Assembly: GCF_013179805.1 (NCBI RefSeq)
Contig: NZ_SRRZ01000164.1
Coordinates: forward strand, 1-13,932
DNA: 13,932 nt
Source: Microcoleus asticus IPMA8
GTDB lineage: Bacteria; Cyanobacteriota; Cyanobacteriia; Cyanobacteriales; Microcoleaceae
Direction: 5' to 3'
Below, piece after piece: positions 7,961-13,932 of the stretch. The notes under the pieces were generated by a model that saw only the letters and a program-made list of their open reading frames with translations, searched no databases and was not told the origin of the DNA. Made by a program: the position numbers and the translations under genes. The first letter of the stretch is position 1. Each line of letters starts with the position of its first letter.

Positions 7961-10900
7961 TCCTCCTTCACATCGGCATTTGTTCGCAGGTAATCCCGCA
8001 CGCGATCGCAAGCATAAGCCAGTTCATCTAATTTGAGAATTCGCTCCACATCCCACAAAATGACAGTGCGATCGTCCCCAACAGAAGCAATCTGTTTGCC
8101 ATCGGGACTAAACGCCACCGCCCAAACATTCCCCTCATGTCGGGTTAGCGTCGTTATTTCCGTGCCGTCAATTTTCCAGAGTTTGACTGCGCCAGATGCG
8201 CCTCCCGCCACCAGCATTTGACCGTCTGAACTGAAATCAACCGCCATCATGCCTCTAGTATTTCCCTTGATGGTGTTCAGCAACGTGCCATCGATCGTCC
8301 AAAGTTTAATCGTGTCATCCATGCTCGCACTTGCCAAAGTCCGACCGTCTGGACTGACAGCCACTTCCCAAATTCCACTGCGATGACCTTTCAAAGTCTT
8401 GTTCAAGCGACCGTCCAAACTCCACAACCGAACTGTGCCATCTGCACTGACAGAAACCAGCCTGTTTCCGTCGGGGGTAAAGTCCACATCGTAAACCCTA
8501 GCCTCATGTCCTGCGAACGTTTTCAGCAAAGTGCCGTCTCGCTTCCACAGTTTCACGGTTTTGTCGTCGCTGGCAGAAGCGAAGAACTGACCGTCAGGAC
8601 TGACGGAGACATCCCAAACGCTAGCCCCATGTCCTGTTATGGTTTTCAGCAGCGTCCCGTCGAACTGCCAGAGTTTAATCGTTTTGTCTGTACCAGCAAA
8701 AGCGAGTACAGGCGAGATATCTTCTTTGGCAAAGCTAGCAGGAGAGACGAAAGCAACCGAGTAAACGGGAGCCTTGTCTCCCGCCAAAGACTTCAGCAAC
8801 GTACCGTCTTTTGCCCACACTTTGAAGCTGCCATCCGAACTAGCGGAAGCTAACATCTGACCGTCCTGGCTGAAGTCCACATCCCAAATGATGCCGCTAT
8901 GTCCGTACAGAACTTTCGAGAAAGGGTTTGTCGGGTTCCACAGGCGGACGGTATTGTCGTCGCTGGCGGAGACAGCGATTTGAGTGTTGGGAATAAAGAT
9001 AACGCCGCGAATTGCAGATTGATGCCCTTTGAGGACTTTCAAAAGCGTCCCGTCCGGCTTCCAGAGATTGATGGTTCCGTCTGCGCTGGCGGAAGCAATG
9101 ACATCGCCTGAATCGCTGACGGCAATTTCCAACACTTCCGAACTGTGACCCCCGAGAGTTCGTAGCAGCGTTCCGTCGAGTTGCCAGATTTTAACTGTGT
9201 TGTCAGCGCTGGCAGAGAGAATAGCGAGACGTTGTGTGCCGTCACTGTCTGCGAGGAAGGCGAACTTAACGTCCCAAACGGCAGCCCCGTGCCCTTCCAG
9301 AGTTCTCACTCCTTTGCCGTCCTTGGTCCAGACCTTGACCGTACCGTCGGTGCTGCTAGAGGCGAGCAGGTTTGCATCCGAACTGAAGGCAAGACCCCAA
9401 ACCCCACCTTGATGTCCGCTTAGTGTCTCCAGCAGTTTGCCATTAAAGTCCCACAGGCGAATCGTGCTGTCTTCGCTGCCAGTGGCAAAGCGATCGCCGC
9501 CCGGACTGACGGCAATGTCCCATATCGCAGCGCTGTGTCCCTGAAAGGTTTTGAGGAGCTTGCCGTCTCGATCCCACAGATAAATGCTGCCGTTGAGACT
9601 GGATGTGACCAGGCGCTGGCTGTCGGGACTGAATTTGAGCCCGAAGACAGCAGCCGGGTGTTGCAGGTTGTGGAGCAGTGCACCGTCCCGCTGCCACAGC
9701 TTGACTGTGCGATCGCCGCCGCCGGTGGCGATGAGTTGGGCGTCTGGGCTGACATCAAGGCCCAGAACCACGCTGGAATGCGCCGTCAGGCGATTGAATT
9801 CTGCCGTTCCGTAGATGGCCTGTTGCAGCACTTGTCGAACTTGCGATCGCAACTGGGGGTTGGAATTAGGGAGGTCATCGAGCCTGCGTCTGGCTTTGAT
9901 GGCAGTGACGAGGGCGTCTAATCGCTGTTGAGAGGCGAATTGCCCTGTGGAGGAGATGCTGAGGGCTTGTATTTCGCTTTTGGCGGCGCGGTAATATTGC
10001 CAGAGGGCGAAAATGGCGGATGCGATCGCAGCTATCAGCAACCCACTCAACGCTGCAATAAACTTGCGCTGTCGCTGTGCTGTCTTTCTTTCATAAGCTA
10101 CGCGCTTGCGTTCTTCTACCAGTCGTGCTTCGACTTCTTTTACTCGTTCTGCTTCCAGTGCTTGCTGCATTTCCAACTTGTCTAATTCACCAGAAGCGGC
10201 TAAAAACTGATAGTCCAAATCGCTCAAACTTTTACCTTGCGCCCAGGATTTAGCGTCTTTCAGCGCTTGTCCGCGCAACAGTCGCGATTCGTCTTGTTGT
10301 TTGGAAGCGATCCAAGCATCAAATAGTTGAGAGTAAGGGCGCAGTTGCCCTAAGTGTTTTTCTACCCATTCGAGATTAAATACTTCTTGATAAATTATGT
10401 TTTTTACCTGCAAATACCCATATTTTTTTACCACTAAACCCGATAGCAAGAGTTCGATTTGTTCTCGGCTGTCATCGGTTGGTACTTCCACACTTTGCAA
10501 GATTTGCTGGTAAATGCTGAGCAATCTTCCGGCGCGTTGTTCGTTTCTCAGGAGGCGATCGCGTATCGTTTTTAAATGCTCTGGTTCGTCTAGGGATTCC
10601 CAGTTATTGACGATGCGCGATCGCACCAAACTATCCACCCAAAATGCCTCTGTTCCCGGGAGAATATTTACTAATCCGCCTGCCGTTTCTCGGCTGGCTC
10701 TGTAAGCCAAATAGCAAATTTTCTGAGTGAGGAATGGCTGTCCTGAAGTCCAAGCTAATATTTGTTTGATAACGGCATCAGGATTGCTTACGGCACTCTC
10801 TAGTCCTTTAACTAATAGTTGGGCTGACTGCCGTTCAAAACCACGCAAATCTATAGCACGACCGATATTAAAAGGAGTTCGCTTTTTGTCAGCTATTAAA

Positions 10901-11469
10901 TCGCTCGGCGCGGCTACTCCAAAAATTGCAAAACTAATGCGATTGTATGAAGGATTAATCGCTCGCTGATTGTAGCAAAACCGAATTAAGGCAAAAAAAT
11001 CATCGACCGCGAAATCCAAACTGAGAATGCTATCGATTTCATCGATGAATATAAATATCTGCTCTTGAGGAAATTTGACCAGTAGGATATCTTCTATAAA
11101 ATGGCTCAATCTTTGCAGAAACGAGACATCTTCTTCATCGCACCACCAGGTTTTAAAATTAACTTGTCCTAATAATTTGAAGCCGCGCCACAGTTCCCCA
11201 ATCATGCCTTTATACCACTGTAGGGGAGTGATATTTTCGCTGCCGATGCGGGTCATGTCGATGGTGCTGCATTGAAATCCTTCAGCTTGCAATCGGTGCA
11301 AGGTGCGGACTAAGAGAGAAGATTTTCCCATTTGCCGCGAGTTGAGGACGTAACAAAATTCGCCAGCTTTTAATGCTTCGTAGAGTTCTGAATCGGCTGC
11401 TCTTACTACATAGGTAGGCGCATTATTGGCGAGACTGCCACCAATTTGGTATTGATAATTGTTCATCAT
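7924..11469 (-). CDS. Paralogue C: STAND/AAA-like NTPase, transmembrane helix and 14 WD40 repeats
   Basis: The 1181-residue protein has its P-loop NSRQMGKSS at 43-51, Walker B IFIFIDEID at 138-146 and GQP at 243-245. A coiled coil lies at about 425-468, the transmembrane helix at about 470-490 (FIAALSGLLIAAIASAIF), the propellers at 560-1142, and the tail cysteines are C1154 and C1175. It is a mosaic. Residues 1-213 match B almost perfectly. Residues 301-400 match A at 88 of 100 positions and B at only 76 of 100 (hand count). The transmembrane helix and propellers are again B-like, including the blade 5 and blade 9 insertions. The linker after the membrane helix is 7 residues shorter than in B, and the gap between the Trp of blades 1 and 2 is 40 residues, not 41. 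It lies 24 bases from both D and B, in the same orientation. The role is inferred as for the other paralogues: an NTP-dependent membrane-anchored sensor or scaffold. Confidence 0.9.
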   Translation of the reverse strand: MMNNYQYQIGGSLANNAPTYVVRAADSELYEALKAGEFCYVLNSRQMGKSSLLVRTLHRLQAEGFQCSTIDMTRIGSENITPLQWYKGMIGELWRGFKLLGQVNFKTWWCDEEDVSFLQRLSHFIEDILLVKFPQEQIFIFIDEIDSILSLDFAVDDFFALIRFCYNQRAINPSYNRISFAIFGVAAPSDLIADKKRTPFNIGRAIDLRGFERQSAQLLVKGLESAVSNPDAVIKQILAWTSGQPFLTQKICYLAYRASRETAGGLVNILPGTEAFWVDSLVRSRIVNNWESLDEPEHLKTIRDRLLRNEQRAGRLLSIYQQILQSVEVPTDDSREQIELLLSGLVVKKYGYLQVKNIIYQEVFNLEWVEKHLGQLRPYSQLFDAWIASKQQDESRLLRGQALKDAKSWAQGKSLSDLDYQFLAASGELDKLEMQQALEAERVKEVEARLVEERKRVAYERKTAQRQRKFIAALSGLLIAAIASAIFALWQYYRAAKSEIQALSISSTGQFASQQRLDALVTAIKARRRLDDLPNSNPQLRSQVRQVLQQAIYGTAEFNRLTAHSSVVLGLDVSPDAQLIATGGGDRTVKLWQRDGALLHNLQHPAAVFGLKFSPDSQRLVTSSLNGSIYLWDRDGKLLKTFQGHSAAIWDIAVSPGGDRFATGSEDSTIRLWDFNGKLLETLSGHQGGVWGLAFSSDANLLASSSTDGTVKVWTKDGKGVRTLEGHGAAVWDVKFAFLADSDGTQRLAILSASADNTVKIWQLDGTLLRTLGGHSSEVLEIAVSDSGDVIASASADGTINLWKPDGTLLKVLKGHQSAIRGVIFIPNTQIAVSASDDNTVRLWNPTNPFSKVLYGHSGIIWDVDFSQDGQMLASASSDGSFKVWAKDGTLLKSLAGDKAPVYSVAFVSPASFAKEDISPVLAFAGTDKTIKLWQFDGTLLKTITGHGASVWDVSVSPDGQFFASASDDKTVKLWKRDGTLLKTFAGHEARVYDVDFTPDGNRLVSVSADGTVRLWSLDGRLNKTLKGHRSGIWEVAVSPDGRTLASASMDDTIKLWTIDGTLLNTIKGNTRGMMAVDFSSDGQMLVAGGASGAVKLWKIDGTEITTLTRHEGNVWAVAFSPDGKQIASVGDDRTVILWDVERILKLDELAYACDRVRDYLRTNADVKEEDRHLCDRVGDR
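8044..9792 (-). repeat. WD40 repeat array of paralogue C (14 units)
   Basis: The unit-ending Trp residues are at 592, 632, 673, 714, 762, 803, 844, 885, 934, 975, 1016, 1057, 1098 and 1139. Intervals are 41 residues except 40 (blade 2), 48 (blade 5) and 49 (blade 9). The NPTNPFSK linker after blade 7 is shared with B. Blade 9 has GD and blade 13 has GN instead of GH. Substitutions relative to B are scattered through the propellers, in contrast to the nearly invariant heads. Confidence 0.88.
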
Positions 11470-11530
11470 TTTGAGCTAAGAGTTTCTGATTATTTAGCGC
11501 TCGCCCGCTCGATCGCACAAATGTCTATCC
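10831..11530 (-). repeat. Near-identical B/C block: ATPase head, spacer and C-terminal tail (copy 2)
   Basis: This is the partner of 7261-7960. It covers the 5' part of C, the third 24-base spacer and the last codons of D. Because the tail of D is included, the homogenised unit is tail-spacer-head and not a whole gene. Confidence 0.8.
11470..11493 (-). repeat. Conserved 24-base intergenic spacer, D to C
   Basis: This is the third identical copy of the spacer, between the TAA of D and the ATGATG of C. Its presence here shows that D sits in the same tandem register even though D lacks the ATPase head. Confidence 0.85.
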
Positions 11531-13854
11531 TCCTCTTTCACATCGGCATTGGTTTGCAGGTAATTCCGCACCCAATCGCATCCATACTGGAGAAAATCGA
11601 GCTGGAAAATTCGCTCTAAATTCCACACAATTGCTGTAGTATCCTGACTCGCTGAGGCGATGAAGTTCCCATCAGGGCTAAAGGTAACTCCGAACACCCC
11701 ATCGCTATGTCTTTTTAAGGTTTCAAGTTCTTGACCATCGTACCTCCAAAGTTTAACAGTGCCGTCAAAACTTGCTGAAGCGAGAGTCTTGCCATCGGCG
11801 CTAAATGCCACTGAGAATACCCCATTTTTGTGTCCTTTTAAGGCTCTAATTTCTGTACCATCCAACCGCCAAAGTCTCACCGTGCTATCCATACCTGCTG
11901 AAGCGAGAGTCTTGCCGTCAGGGCTAAATGCCACTCCCGCCACCTGACGGCGATGGCTTGTTAAAGTGTGTAGAAGCTTGTAGCTGGACTTTCCAGAGGC
12001 GATCGCATTATCCCACTGCCAAAGTTTGACTGTGCCGTCCACACTACCAGAGGCAATCAGCTTTCCATCGGGACTAAATGCCACTCCGTTAATGTAATCG
12101 GTATGCCCTTTGAGGGTTGCCAATTGGGTGCCGTCAATCCTCCAAACTTTGACCGTTTTGTCCTCACCCACCGAGGCGAGTGACTGCCCCTCTGGATGGA
12201 AATCAACGGCGAAAACTCTACCTTGATGTCCGGTAAAAGTCTGGAGTAAAGTTCCGTCGAGTCGCCACAATCGAACAGTGCTGTCATAACCGCCTGTAGC
12301 AATTGTGTCTCCCTTTGGGCTGAAATCTACTCCGAAAACTTTATCAGCTTGTTTGGGGAAAGTGCGAATTAAGCTACCATCAAGCAGCCGCCAAAGTTTA
12401 ACGGTATTGTCACGACTGGCGGTGGCAATTGTCTTACCATCAGGACTGAATTTTATGGTGTAAATTGATGCTTGATGTCCGTTAAGAGTCTTGAGCAAAC
12501 TGTCATCAAGCTTCCATAGCATTATCGGGCCATCCCAACTCGATGAGGCAAAGATTTGCCCGTCAGGACTCCAAGCCAATCCAGAGACGACATCCTTGGC
12601 GACTAGCAGGGTTTTTACCAGAGTCCCGTCAAGCTGCCACAGTTTGACTGTTCTGTCTAGACTTGCCGAGGCAAGCAAACCATCTTGAGGGTTAAAAGCG
12701 ATTTTGGTCACGGCATCGCTGTGTCCAGTTAGGGTTTTGACTAAAGTTCCATCAAGGTGCCAAAGTTTGACCGTTTTATCCGCACTCGCCGAGGCAATAA
12801 GATATTCTGAGGGGCTGTTGGCGTAGCCTGCGCTTGGCGAATAGGCAACATTCATAACTCTATCGGTATGTCCGGTGAGGGTTCGGATCGGTTTACCGTC
12901 TGTATTCCAGAGTTTGATGGTTCGATCTTTAGAAGCAGATGCAATAGTTTGACTGTCCGGGCTAAAGGCAACGCTGGTAACTTCATCTGTATGTCCGGTG
13001 AGAGTTCTGTGCAGTTTGCCGTCTGTACTCCAGAGTTTAATTGTTTTATCTTTAGAAGCGGAAGCAATAATCTGATTGTTAGGAGCGATCGCGACTTGTG
13101 TAACGTTATCGGTATGTCCTTTTAATGTCTGCCACAAGGTATAACTCTGCTTGATATTTGGTACATTTGTACTGTTTTTGCGCCAAAGTTTGACTGTTTT
13201 ATCCCCAGAACCCGAAACAATTAGATCCCCTTTGGGGTTAAATACAACTCCCCAAACTGCATTGTTGTGCCCTTGAAGTATTCCTAGTTTTGTACCGTCT
13301 TTTTTCCAAAGATCGATCGTTTTATCGGCAGAAGCTGAGGCTATGAGTTCCCCATCAGGGCTGAATGTTATATCATTAACCACATTGTCATGCCCCGATA
13401 AATGATTATAGTCAACTGCTCCATAAACAGCTTGATGGAGGGCTTCTTTAACTGAGCGTTCGAGTTCTGGGTCTACACCACCTAACTTTTGCAGTTGTCG
13501 CTTTCCTCTGATTGCCTCTATGAATGCGTCTAATTTTTGATTTGAGGCGAATAGTGCTTCGGAAGATTTGGCGATCGCTTTGATCTCGCTGACAGCAGTT
13601 TGCCGATACTGAAAATACACCGCTAGCCCCAATGCACAGGCGATAATTAATGCTATACTTACTACAACAAGCAAAAATTTTTGCCGCCTAGAACTTTTTT
13701 TCTCTACAGCTAATCTTTTTTGTTCTTCTGTTAGTCTGGCTTGAATTTCTTTAGCCCGTTCTGCTTCCAATCCTACCTGCATTTCTCTTCGGTCTAATTC
13801 TTCAGAAGCGCCTAAAAACTGATAATCTAAGTCACTCAAACTGTATCGGCTCAA
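11494..13854 (-). CDS. Paralogue D: headless WD40 membrane protein, N-terminally truncated
   Basis: The 786-residue frame aligns with A-C only from the segment SLSDLDYQF, which lies just after the ATPase region in the full-length proteins. The P-loop, Walker B and GQP motifs are absent. It keeps the coiled coil (about 20-57), a transmembrane helix (about 60-81, FLLVVVSIALIIACALGL), the helical linker, fourteen WD40 units (151-747) and the tail with C759 and C780. The transmembrane region resembles A (YFQYR after the helix) more than B or C. The start is uncertain. The TTG at 13854 is four codons upstream of the homologous segment, an in-frame TAG lies at 13876-13878, and the first internal ATG is codon 25. 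No clear ribosome-binding site precedes any of them. It may be an NTPase-less partner of C, B and A, or the surviving 3' part of a broken gene. The intact long frame argues against old decay. Confidence 0.8.
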   Translation of the reverse strand: MSRYSLSDLDYQFLGASEELDRREMQVGLEAERAKEIQARLTEEQKRLAVEKKSSRRQKFLLVVVSIALIIACALGLAVYFQYRQTAVSEIKAIAKSSEALFASNQKLDAFIEAIRGKRQLQKLGGVDPELERSVKEALHQAVYGAVDYNHLSGHDNVVNDITFSPDGELIASASADKTIDLWKKDGTKLGILQGHNNAVWGVVFNPKGDLIVSGSGDKTVKLWRKNSTNVPNIKQSYTLWQTLKGHTDNVTQVAIAPNNQIIASASKDKTIKLWSTDGKLHRTLTGHTDEVTSVAFSPDSQTIASASKDRTIKLWNTDGKPIRTLTGHTDRVMNVAYSPSAGYANSPSEYLIASASADKTVKLWHLDGTLVKTLTGHSDAVTKIAFNPQDGLLASASLDRTVKLWQLDGTLVKTLLVAKDVVSGLAWSPDGQIFASSSWDGPIMLWKLDDSLLKTLNGHQASIYTIKFSPDGKTIATASRDNTVKLWRLLDGSLIRTFPKQADKVFGVDFSPKGDTIATGGYDSTVRLWRLDGTLLQTFTGHQGRVFAVDFHPEGQSLASVGEDKTVKVWRIDGTQLATLKGHTDYINGVAFSPDGKLIASGSVDGTVKLWQWDNAIASGKSSYKLLHTLTSHRRQVAGVAFSPDGKTLASAGMDSTVRLWRLDGTEIRALKGHKNGVFSVAFSADGKTLASASFDGTVKLWRYDGQELETLKRHSDGVFGVTFSPDGNFIASASQDTTAIVWNLERIFQLDFLQYGCDWVRNYLQTNADVKEEDRHLCDRAGER
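11614..13404 (-). repeat. WD40 repeat array of paralogue D (14 units, irregular loops)
   Basis: The unit-ending Trp residues are at 183, 224, 275, 316, 365, 406, 447, 488, 530, 571, 612, 662, 703 and 744. Most intervals are 41 residues; the exceptions are 51, 49, 42 and 50. Blades 3 and 12 carry similar loop extensions (NVPNIKQSYTLWQTL and ASGKSSYKLLHTL) just before the next GH. The 49-residue interval comes from the short repeat-like insertion at 12811-12840. Blades 7 and 9 lack the GH dipeptide (AK and KQ). Confidence 0.88.
12811..12840. repeat. Short dispersed-repeat-like insertion inside a WD40 blade of D
   Basis: In D, the blade 5 loop that normally reads YSPDGxxIAS reads YSPSAGYANSPSEYLIAS, eight residues (24 bases) longer. 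On the plus strand the insertion contains TTGGCGTAGCCTGCGC followed by a second TTGGCG, and the residues Ser-Pro occur on both sides of it. GGCGTAGCCTGCGC-type words are, from general knowledge, abundant short dispersed repeats in filamentous cyanobacteria. The frame is kept. That this is a mobile small repeat is inferred. Confidence 0.6.
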
Positions 13855-13932
13855 TAAATAGAGGGAGCAGTTATTCTAGTTGCCAAGACAAGCCCAAGGG
13901 ATGAAGAGAAGATTTTTCGCGAATAATAGTAG
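13843..13932. other. Non-homologous leader upstream of truncated D; breakpoint at 13842/13843
   Basis: Homology of D to A-C stops abruptly after the bases encoding SLSDLDY (plus-strand CTCAAACT ending at 13842). The remaining 90 bases do not resemble the ATPase region in any frame. All three minus-strand frames reach stops within this stretch. The only plus-strand opening is a tiny frame from ATG 13901 that runs off the window. It could be the edge of an inserted element, a deletion junction, or a leader with a promoter. No strong promoter was recognised. Confidence 0.5.

Noticed and set aside
1639..9921. Many plus-strand open frames of 60-210 codons opposite A, B and C, for example 5695-6330 and 9535-9921.
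   Set aside because: They are antisense shadows. They recur at the same relative position in each paralogue with the WD40 periodicity, have no ribosome-binding sites and encode no recognisable domain.
13873..13878. Minus-strand TAGAAT as a -10 element for D and the operon.
   Set aside because: No -35 hexamer is found at 16-18 bases, and the spacing to the uncertain TTG start is short. A single hexamer in AT-rich sequence is weak evidence.
13901..13932. Small plus-strand frame beginning MKRRFFANNS at the right edge.
   Set aside because: It is only ten codons before the window ends, and the purine run before the ATG is directly adjacent to it, with no proper spacing. It cannot be told from chance.
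1..13932. tRNA, rRNA and riboswitch genes.
   Set aside because: I saw no cloverleaf arms, rRNA signature segments or riboswitch motifs in the non-coding stretches, which total only a few hundred bases.

Overview
The window looks like a piece of a cyanobacterial chromosome, probably from a filamentous species. The HIP1 octamer GCGATCGC occurs at least fifteen times by eye. The dominant protein architecture (AAA-like ATPase, one membrane helix, WD40 propeller) and the MITE-like hairpin next to it are typical of filamentous cyanobacteria. The genus cannot be fixed from this sequence alone.

Layout. Positions 2-544 (+) hold the last 180 codons of an RTX calcium-binding, probably type I secreted protein that enters from the left. 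Positions 545-780 are a convergent intergenic region. It contains a roughly 130 bp imperfect inverted repeat (546-675) that may be a MITE and may also act as a bidirectional terminator. From 781 to 13854 the minus strand carries four tandem paralogues, here called D, C, B and A in transcription order. A, B and C are complete proteins of 1174-1189 residues: a STAND/AAA_35-like NTPase, a coiled coil, one transmembrane helix, a helical linker, fourteen WD40 repeats and a short tail with two cysteines. D (786 residues) starts at the end of the NTPase region and has no ATPase head. The last 90 bases (13843-13932) are not homologous to the family.

How the genes work together. The spacers between D/C, C/B and B/A are the same 24 bases, with no promoter or terminator in them, so the array is probably one transcript read from the right. 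The proteins look like membrane-anchored NTPase receptors or scaffolds whose repeat domain senses a ligand or partner. No catalytic effector domain is visible, so the signalling output is unknown. D could be a partner lacking NTPase activity, or a gene that lost its 5' half.

The array shows marked signs of recombination. The ATPase heads of B and C are about 98% identical at DNA level, while their propellers have diverged. C is a mosaic, B-like at its head and A-like at residues 301-400. The propeller of A is built from fourteen units of exactly 123 bp. All four paralogues share the same 7+7 blade layout and lack the usual histidine in blade 9. D carries a short in-frame insertion that resembles a cyanobacterial small dispersed repeat.
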